Positions 33,352 to 64,000 of a stretch of DNA of 64,000 nucleotides are shown here, one piece after another. The translations under genes were made by a program, and so were the position numbers. The DNA comes from Latrodectus hesperus. Lineage: Eukaryota > Arthropoda > Arachnida > Araneae > Theridiidae. Positions within the stretch are counted from its first letter, which is position 1, and each line of letters begins with the position of its first letter. The notes beneath the pieces are model-generated. The model worked only from the letters and a program-made list of their open reading frames with translations, was not told where the DNA came from and did no database searches. The stretch covers positions 95,536,214 through 95,600,213 of the forward strand of contig CM075857.1 in the NCBI GenBank assembly GCA_037975125.1, given 5' to 3'.

Positions 33352-36150
33352 TTTAAAAATAATAATTTTTATTATAATATTTAAATTTTTAAATATATAA
33401 TTATATATAAGAGTATAATTTTTTAAAAAAATTTATATGTCTTAAAAATGGCTTCTCAAATGAATTCCCGAAAATACAAATTCCGTGTGTTGGTAATAAC
33501 ATAAGTGAAATTTTTAATTACACTTTGAATTTTTTCCCATTAAATATCTAGATAAGGACATATATTGTTGTTCTTTTTTGGGGAAAAAACAACATATCTT
33601 GATTAATGTTGTTATTTAAATATTTTTAAATCAAATTGAATATACCCCTGTACTTTTAGATGTCGACAATACCTTCAGAATAGATAATTTCTTATAACTG
33701 TTGTAAAACAAATTATATCCATGTTTAAATGTATAAATATTTTAAAGTTCAATTATGATTTGAAAATTTTCCCCATATAATGGATGTTTCGAAATACTTA
33801 TCATATATTAGATAAGGATTTAAATATCAGTACTCTTATTCTGATACTTCAGAATACAGGTAATGATAATTCTGCAGCACTGTTTGTCTGACTATGGTAT
33901 GATTTGTCCTTATTTTGCCTACAAAATTTTCAGAAATTATCTTTTTTCCAAAACAAAAAATCTAAAAAAAAACTTTGGTTTTCTTCAGTTATTAATTATA
34001 GAAAATCAGAGTTTTTTTTATTGTGATATTAATTACAGATAAATTAACTAAAGTAATACAGATATTTGTAAGGAAATATCCATTCATTGTCTGTTAGTTG
34101 ATAATCAGGGAAAGGTATCAAGGAATTAAAATGGTAAGGATTTTACTTAAAATAATACAAAGTCAAAATGGTTACAACAATAAAAAATTCAGCGCTCCAT
34201 TTTTGAGAGAAATGTGATAAAAAATTGCATTAACCGTTTATAGTAATATTTTTTTCTATTTTAAATTTTGATCAATATTCCGAATAATTAAAATTTCCTC
34301 AAAAATGTTTATTAAAAAAAGTAAGAAATTTTACTTTATATTTTTTATAAATTTAAAGATATGACAAAATTATTCTTTTCATAGTTCTGTGACTTCAATG
34401 ATCAATATCTTTTCTGTTACAAAAAAAATTTGTTGTCATGATCAATGGTATTTTATCTCGTGGATAATGGATTTGATTCCTAATTAAAATTAAGACAATC
34501 ATTCTGATTAGGCTTATGTACTTTAAAAAAATGCCCAATATTCACCACTTAGATTGAGGTGGAATAGGATAAGCTATGTATTAACATTCCTAATTGGTCA
34601 TGGTTCAAAATAACGAAGTAATTAATAGTGTTTTGCAACTTAGGTATAGAGAAATAGAAAGCAAATAACGTACCGCAATTACCACAACTCATTTAATTTG
34701 GTTTCAAGCAAAAGCAATGTTGTTTAAACTTAATACATTAAAATGTCCTCAAAAAATTTTATGAAATAGTCTACATGATTTTTATATTTCTTGATAAGTG
34801 CAATGAAATAATTTTTATTCATAATAAGTGTATATAATCGATATGAAAGGAAGATTCAGCTCTCTAAAATCATATTTGTTTTTGAATGAAATTCAGTCAA
34901 AAATTTCTAAAAAGGTACAAAACTTTAGAGAATTTATTTTTACTTTAATGGTTTTCCAAATCCATTATGATTTTAAAAATCATAAATTAAAAATAAATCC
35001 CTATTCAGTATTTGATCACAGTTTCAATGTATTTTAGTTTATTTAATTTCAATTTTTTTAAATAAAACATTTATGCCTACAAAAAATATTTCAATATTTC
35101 GAAACATACGAGCAAAATTTTTAAAAGGTGTAATTTAATTAATAGAAAAGGTAAAAGTTATCTATTTATAATTATATTTTAATCAGCCAAAACCTTATTA
35201 CTAATGCTATTAATAATCTAAAATATCTCATTTTAACTTCGTGTTAATTTTTCAATGTTCATAAAAACAGTCAAAAATTATTTGAATCTAATCTTTGCTA
35301 TCAATTATAAAATAATACAAAAATGCTTCAAATAAATTTGTACATAAAATTCAAATGTATGTTTATTTTACTATTAGGACAGAGTCAAAAAATGCAGACA
35401 TTATTAAGAACACAACATTTTATTTCCATTTATATAGTGCAGTTTTATTTAGTGGGAAGTTTCTCTTCGGTTTTGTTTTCACAGCAAACTGCAGAAGTCA
35501 AAAGCAAGGAAATAGAATTCCAAGTAAAATAAAAACATCAAATTCCTGGCACAATTATGTAAAGGACCTCACTAGCAAATTTTTCTATATTATATTTTCA
35601 ATTTTACAATTATTTACCCCAACTTTCATTATTTATTTTTCTTCAATTAGATATTCTTAAAAAAATCTAATGAATGTACTAGATTTTTCTATGACTTTTA
35701 TGCGAATAGAACATTTGACATTGCCTCTTCTAAACGTATTAGGCTTAACATTAGGGTTAAGCCTAAAGTAGAATTCATGGCAATTTCTGATAATGGCAGT
35801 GGAGTCCTATACAGAAGTTGTTCCAAATTCGAAATTGAAAACTTCGATACGACTAGCTACAATTTAAAAGCAGATATATCAGTTCTTTGAAGTTAAATTG
35901 CATAGATACTCACTGTATAAATTGATGATAAGGCTTAAAAAAAGTTGTATCCAGGTGTTCTAAACTATAAAACGGTACCAACGATGATATTCTCAGCATA
36001 AGAGTTCGACAAGCATATATGAAAATGAATAATACTTGAAAATTTCTTTCGTCACTGCTGTCACACTAAAGAAAAAAGCATTTGTTAAAAAAAGAACAAG
36101 GTACACAGAGATGCCAGTTAATGCAAAGAGTTCATAAATTTAAATATCCA
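33352..36150. other. AT-rich DNA downstream of the tau-type gene
   Basis: No exon-like sequence recognised. The 3' UTR of the tau-type gene must lie in the upper part. A minus-strand AATAAA (plus TTTATT at 35632-35637) about 515 bp past the stop is one candidate poly-A signal among several chance matches in such AT-rich sequence. Confidence 0.35.
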
Positions 36151-57956
<21,806 letters not shown>

Positions 57957-59295
57957 CTTTTGTTTGAAAGGCAAGAGTGTTTGGAAGAACAAAAGGAATG
58001 GCTTTTATCATGGAAGAATATCGCCTTTTACTGGATCTTCACTTTCATGGTGACTGACAGTGTCTTCCGTGATTAGATTTAATTGCTTCTTGGCAATCAG
58101 GGTACTTCATCGTTGAATGATGTGCCCTGAAAGCAGGATTTTCTTGTCTATAAATTCTCAAAAAGTTCTTCATCCATATATTCAAACAGGTTTTAGAATA
58201 AACATATGTTATAATATATATATGAAAAGTAACTCAAAAATAAAATCTTTCATTTAAGGGAATGAAGGAATACTACAAGCTATATTATAGCAATTATGGA
58301 GAACTAAAAGAAAGTTTAAACTTAATAATTAATTGTTGAAAATCTCAAAACGTCTTTACTCTAAATAACATAAGTGACGATAACAATAACCTTTCCTAAT
58401 TTCGGAATAATGTTAGTGTTGCATATAGTAGCACCACGGATATGAATATTTTAACAATAGGTATACCATTGGTACTTATAAGTATTACCTACCTAAATCG
58501 TATCTACAAATTCTATGATTCAGTGAACAAAATTGATATTTTAAAATGATGCCAACTTGGTCATTACAAATTTATCCATATTTTCAAGCAAAAGAAAACT
58601 CGGTGGCCATTACTGGCTGCATATGCATTTTAATGTAGCTTTACCTACAAATATTTGAAAGATGAAGAATTTGAGAATATAGAATTGCAAAAGTTTTAAA
58701 ATGGAAAATATTGTGATTATTATACAAAACAGAAGAAAGAAAGCGATTAGTTTTACTAGTATACAGAATTCAATTTAAAATTTTAGTTTCCTTATAATTC
58801 CTTCCTTATAACAAGCAATGATGATCAAAAGTAACCATAGAACGAGAAAAAACATTATGGAAATATTAGAAGTCTCTAGTCCTCAGATAAGAGTCGAATA
58901 CTGTTACGCTAAAAAATTGCACTAACAAACAGAGCGATGACGTGTAGTCATTTGCTCAGATACTTCCAATGCTTAACTACATTGTACTGTAGTAAAGATT
59001 TCATTAAGTTAGTAACATAAATCATGTTATATTATACACTAAAACAAATATCGAAATAGTCCATGGCAAATTCTGCCATCTTGTAAAAAAACTATTTTTT
59101 GTAACATACTGACAAGTATAAAACAAGTATTTAGCATTTATTGCAAAGTTAGTAGGAGCGATTTTTCTGTTCATATAATTTTGATTAGGTCTAGGATCTT
59201 AAATTTTTCTTGAATCTTAATTAACATCATAGAGAATTCTCAAATTCAGACATTTTTCAAAATTTTCTAATCATTTGCATGGTATAGAATTTTTC
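57957..59295. other. 5' flank of the tau-type coding region
   Basis: It should contain 5' UTR sequence or the first intron. In-frame stops occur just upstream of the chosen ATG. A CAAAAG sequence next to the ATG could instead be an acceptor (TTTCAAACAAAAG). No promoter motif stands out. Confidence 0.35.
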
Positions 59296-59299
59296 TAAT

Positions 59300-60709
59300 C
59301 ACTGTTGGCCACCAAAATTGCAACACTAAGAAAGACAAGAGATATCACAACAAAATGTATTTTGCAGGTAACATGTTGATCAAGTATCAAATGATTAAAT
59401 TTATAGGCTTCTGTGAAGTGTGGTTCCTGACAAAATCAGTGGCCAGAGAAGTCGCCATTGTTGGAGATCACAGCTGCTACAAGCCTTGGTATTGATTTAA
59501 AGAGGCTTTGGATGTATTCTTGGGGTACAGCAGACCAAGCAACTTCCATACGCTGACACAATTGATCTGGTGTGGCAGCTGGGGGTGTAATCTGGATCAA
59601 TCGTTGAGCAAACATGGACTACATGTTTTCTATCAGCGTAAGATCCGGAGAGCGAGCTGAACAGGGAAGCAATTCAATCAGGCTATTGACGAAGAATCCT
59701 TGGACAATGCGTGCCATGTGGGATCGAGCATTATCCTGTTGAAATATGGCTGTGGGCAAGCCCTGAAGGTAAAGAAGGACAACTAGCTACAACACCTCGG
59801 AGAAGTAGTGCTGTCTGTTTAAAGTACCGGCAATGAGTACGAGAGGAGTGCGAAAATTATGCCCAATACCACCTGTACCATAATACCAGGTGCAGAACTT
59901 GTGTAGTGGTGCATAAATCAGCTGTTCAGCATCCTCTCTCAACTATGTCTCCAGACTCGAATGCGACGATCGTGGTGTTGCAGACAGAAGCGTGATAGTC
60001 AGTAAAGAAAATTTCATTCCATTTTGCCACCGACATCTTTCTTTTATCGCACCATTGGCGCGGAGACGTTTGTTGTTCTGCGTCAAGGGTAGACGAAGCA
60101 ATGGACTTCTTGATAATATAGACCACTCTACTGTAGACAGCGTCGAATGGTACGTGCAGACACTGGATGATGCATTACAGTTTGAATGTGCTGTGTTATG
60201 GTTCGTGAGCTTTGTGATCCGTCACTGCCATGCTCACAATTTGCCTGTCATCACATGAAGTGGTTCACTAAGGTGGATGTGATCGAACCCCTTGGTCCGT
60301 CGTACCCTCCTGCATCCAACAATCAGATATCCGCATTACAGTTGTTTAGTTTCGTCCAACACGACTACCGATTTCAGTGAAATATAATCCACAATCTCGG
60401 TAGGCCACTATCCTTCCTCTGTCGAACTCGGATACTTGATCAAAAAAGAATCACTGTTTTCTACGAGGCATAATTGATTTTTTTTATGTTTTTGAAAGAA
60501 TCACAAGAAAAATATGACTGTCGAACTTGAAATCGTGGATATCTCCCAGCCTTAAGCAGCGCTTTGAAATGGCGTCATAGGCGCGTGTGATGTGCGTTTG
60601 CGTTGAAATTCTAATCATTTGCATATCTCACCTCCACTAATGCATGTTGCATATTTCATATTATTTGCCTGCTTCCTTCAGCGTGTTGGATTTATGGTGG
60701 CCAGCAGTG
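59300..60709 (-). pseudogene. Tc1-like transposon, near full length, degenerate
   Basis: The left end CACTGTTGGCCACCAAAATT and the complement of the right end, CACTGCTGGCCACCATAAAT, are inverted repeats with a TA next to the right end. Minus-strand translation with frameshifts gives NEIFFTDYHASVCNTT (first DDE region; family VFTDESRFCLQHHD), HGIMV-like, PTWHA and LLPWPARSPDL-like fragments, then ENMWSMFAQRLIQITPPAAT and a VAAVISNNGDFSGH end. The length (1.4 kb) is close to intact Tc1 elements. Several stops (for example in the FxQDNA region) make it inactive. This family form (RIRVWRHRGER region) is common in arthropods. Confidence 0.85.
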
Positions 60710-60989
60710 TAACAACAACGTAAATCTAAAACAACTTTAGTTTACAAAAGTATTATTTAAGAACTAAATGTTGAATATAAAAAGTTACACACACGAAATT
60801 TTATACAAATATAAAACAAAGTTACTTATTTCATTTAAAAAAAAGGTACTGTAAAGGTGTTGTGGTATAGCTGTATTCAGTGAATTCTTTCAAATTACTA
60901 CCATTCTATACACTTCACTAATGTGTTAAAACCAGATTGTAAACCAATCCTGCCATGTTTTATCCGGAAATGAAACACATTCGTTGTTC

Positions 60990-61510
60990 CATGCCCCTTA
61001 AAAATTTTATCACTACCAAATTGTTTGTTTTCCAGTTTCAATTTTCACTTGCGGAAACAGGTGAAAATCATAGGGAGCAAGATCTATAGACTCTAGGAGG
61101 GTAGTTCAAGTACTTTCACAGCTATATCGTTCACTTAAGTGCAGGCTTTGACGCGGTGAACTGGAGCGTTATCCTAGTTTAGAAACCCAGTGTGCATTCT
61201 TGATTTTGGGAACAGTTTTTCATGAACTGTATGAATTTAGGTAAGCAGTGTTCAGTGTGCCACTTAGCTATAACTGTCATTTGTGTGTCTAAAATGACAC
61301 GTTTTATAGTTCCCCTCGATTTGAAAAAAAATGCAGTTGTTTTCTTTTTCTGGACAGATTGAGATTTTCTGACAGCCACGAGTGTGTCCTCATCAACAAA
61401 CACCACAACTTTGCTTTTGAGTCTATATTTTGGAATAGTAATATTGATCGGCACATCGTAACAGTAGATCCAAGTCTTGTCACAATGCGGTTCACAAACC
61501 AAGATTACCA
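60990..61510 (-). pseudogene. mariner-like transposase remnant
   Basis: Minus-strand fragments: CDKTWIYCYDVP (family GDETWIYxYDP, first catalytic Asp region, with Glu replaced by Lys), RKSQSVQKKKTTAFFF (family SKxKxMLxxFFD), IVPxGQTVxxxFY-like VILDTQMTVIAKWHTEH, then a frameshifted tail with LNYPPRVYRS (family PPYSPDL position). Both ends are lost. A different lineage from the copy at 30566. Confidence 0.7.
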
Positions 61511-61599
61511 TTTATATAACATTTTCAGCATCTTTCGACATCTATTCATACGACAAGTCTTCCGTCAGACAAAGCGACATCCGGAGAAAACAAAATTTC

Positions 61600-63120
61600 T
61601 GTACGTGTAAAGCATCACTCAGAACAGAAAAAAATTGCTGATGCAAGAAGGCGTAAAGTCTCTTATATCTTTTGGTATGACACTAACCAGTCTTCAGCAA
61701 CCATTTACTGTACAGCAGAATTGTTTTGTTCTCTTGCTGACTTTCACGGTCTTCCCTCTTTCTCAGTATTCACCAACAATAAAATTTTCTCCATTGAATT
61801 CCCTCTTCCACCTGAATACAGCCATACAATGTGGCAATCATTATTCAATGAAAGAGTAATTTCTTCAATACATTGATCCAAGCTTAACCAAGCATAAATT
61901 TATTCCTCGAAAGTGCCCGTATAACACTACGTGTCCACGATGCTATAATCCGCACTTTAAACTATTTCTGCTAATGAACAATTCATTCCACAGACAGATT
62001 GCTATACAAATTTGGACAAGTCTGAACATGCTGTAACCAACAGCATTCCAAGTTTTTTGTCAAGTCATACTGCAATACTTTCCTAGTACCCTTTGAATTG
62101 TATTGGTTCTAAAATTTTTACCAAAGTATAAGAGTTATAAAATATCATCACACTACTTAAAATCTACCTATTACATCTACCTGAATTTTAAAAAAGTCAT
62201 TCTTAAAATTAATTTTCTAGCGTGGAATCCTTTTCAAATAAAATAATAAAGATACAATTTTTCAACTTTTCTTATCAAATTATTAATTAAAAACAAGCAA
62301 AAAGTATTATTACAATTTTATATAATTAACATTTTTGAAATATTAAAATTTGATAGTTAAAAATTTTATAAAATTCCTTTTCATTTTCTTGATATAATGT
62401 GCTTCATAAAACACTGATATATTAATCATCAAGAATATCATACGAAACATTAATAATTAATTACTAATTTTCAATACATCAATAAAATTGATCACTTCAT
62501 ATAATTTATGTATTTTAAATATTAAAATTAGCTTAAGAAATATGTAATTATTAGGAATTTATAAACTTTATATAATATTTCTTATTTTATTAATCATTTG
62601 ATTTGTTAAATATTGTTTATTCTAATTATATAGAATATATTATTAAATATTTAAAAAATATTCTCATTTTAGAGTGCCAATATACTAATATAATACTCAG
62701 TTCCAAACATTTAAGTCAAACAAAGTAAAACTAAGAATATGAAAAAAGACAGCCAAAAATACAAGTTAATTGAAAATTTTGGCTTAATCACTTTAATATT
62801 TTCATTTATACCATTATTGATTTAATCACTTTGCTTTAGTGTTCATACATTCTTTACGACCTCAAAAAATTTAAGATCAAATTAACATGTTTCTTAAGAA
62901 ATCTGTATATTATTGATGAGCGATATTTATTATAATTTTATTTATTTTGAAATTTTTCATCGCTTGAACAGAAAATCATTTTTTCCCACAAATCAAGATC
63001 CTCTGATTAAAAAAACAAACTTTTCCTGTAAATGCTGCATTTTGTGCTCAATTTTACTACACTAATAACAAAATATACAGCAACTTAGTGCTTGGTTTTA
63101 AAAAGAAAAAAACTTTCACA
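61600..63120. other. AT-rich DNA, nothing recognised
   Basis: No exon or repeat family recognised. Confidence 0.4.
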
Positions 63121-63140
63121 TGAACGAGTATTTCTCGTAT

Positions 63141-63182
63141 GAACGAGTGTTTAAGAGAACTTATTCTCTTGAACACTTGTTC
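63141..63182. repeat. 19-bp imperfect hairpin
   Basis: The arms 63141-63159 (GAACGAGTGTTTAAGAGAA) and 63164-63182 pair at 17 of 19 positions with a 4-nt loop. Confidence 0.8.
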
Positions 63183-63224
63183 ATAGGACATTAGGACATT
63201 CGCTTTAAGTGTTTTGCTTTAGTT

Positions 63225-63482
63225 CTCAACCTTGAAATCCTTATAAACTCATTCTAAAGCAGCATAGACTTAAGTGTTTAGGTCTATTCTTTTCATTTAC
63301 TATCGATCACTCCTTATAGACACATTCTTAAATTCTCACGCACTTAAATGTTAGGTCTATTATCAACCTTGAACTCCTTATAGACTCAGTTTTTAATAGA
63401 CTTGAATATTAGGTCTATAATGAATCTTGAAATCCTTATAGACTCATTCTTAAATCCTCATAGACTTAAGAGTTAGGTCTAT
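63225..63482. repeat. Short tandem array, about 65-75 bp unit
   Basis: CCTTATAGACTCATTCTTAA ... TAGACTTAA ... GTTAGGTCTAT recurs about four times from 63239. The uneven period comes from small indels. Confidence 0.8.
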
Positions 63483-63489
63483 GTACTTT

Positions 63490-64000
63490 TAAATTCGGAT
63501 TATAAATACTTTAATTAAGTGATAAAAATATAAGATAGTAAAAGGTTTAGTTTTAAAAGGTTTTGTGAAAGAGTAAACACCGATTGTTAAGAAAGATTGG
63601 AACGAAATAAAGATCTGGAATTACTTAAGTCACTATAACTCTATATAATAGGAAATGTTAAAAGAATAATTTATGATTGTTTGATTGAAGGTTGAACTAA
63701 AAAAATCAGGCTCAGAATCAGAATAATTTATTTTAAATGAATGTATACTTGTAAGCATGATTGTAAATATGCTTTTACACAGAAAGGAACAATTATTTGA
63801 TTTGGTTTTATAAATAAGACACTCTAATATTGCAACTCTTCCAAAAAAACACTGTATCCTGCATTGTTCACTCATTTGAATGTTCCTATTCTGTACTATA
63901 AACCATTTAGTACTTTAATTTTTTATCTGTATATTTCATTAAAAATATGTTAACATAATAGTTCTTTTTCACTTCATTTAGAGTAATAAGATATTTTTTT
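63490..64000. other. AT-rich DNA, nothing recognised
   Basis: An 80-codon minus-strand ORF at 63633-63875 has no domain features. Confidence 0.35.

Noticed and set aside
61635..61859. 74-codon plus-strand ORF
   Set aside because: No start context, domain or splice support; it lies in decayed sequence next to a mariner remnant.

Overview
The window is animal nuclear DNA. It is AT-rich, has spliced genes with GT-AG introns and long introns, and is full of degenerate retroelements and DNA transposons. The mix (Tc1 and mariner relatives, RNase H-bearing non-LTR elements, tRNA-derived SINEs with CAA tails, very long TA and TG microsatellites) together with an invertebrate tau-type gene points to an arthropod. 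An orb-weaving spider is my best guess, from general familiarity with such genomes and not from any search.

Two host genes are supported, both on the minus strand. (1) A tau/MAP2/MAP4-family microtubule-associated protein gene runs from about 57956 (start codon) to 36151 (stop). I can assemble seven coding exons, including a 32-nt microexon. All splice phases agree and they give a 918-residue protein: a 615-residue acidic projection region, a Ser/Pro/Lys-rich linker, four tau-type repeats spaced 30-32 residues, a pseudo-repeat and a Pro-rich acidic tail. (2) The 5' part of a DEG/ENaC-type sodium channel gene has three phase-consistent exons (12847-12654, 7320-7164, 4998-4889); its remaining exons were not found and probably lie beyond position 1. 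A third candidate is an unspliced 90-codon ORF at 17865-17593 (minus) of unknown function.

Layout: 1-4.9 kb, unassigned DNA and SINEs. 4.9-12.85 kb, the channel gene, with a 42-bp minisatellite, a 920-bp terminal-inverted-repeat element, SINEs and a shortened LINE in its introns. 13-36 kb, intergenic and mostly mobile DNA: a Tc1 remnant and a mariner remnant each abutting a TA array, a 2-kb LINE, nested SINE/MITE copies, 40-bp and 44-bp minisatellites, and two LINE copies with internal deletions. 36-58 kb, the tau-type gene, whose introns carry SINEs, LINE pieces, perfect hairpins and the longest dinucleotide arrays, several close to splice sites. 58-64 kb, a degenerate Tc1 element, a second mariner remnant and AT-rich DNA.

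The most unusual pattern is four short non-LTR copies that seem to join a 5'-end segment directly to the last few hundred bases of the element. Three of them have flanking direct repeats. They look like LINE-derived non-autonomous elements of the RIME/NARTc kind. The second is the concentration of CA (coding-strand) and TA repeats around the microexon and repeat-domain exons of the tau-type gene.
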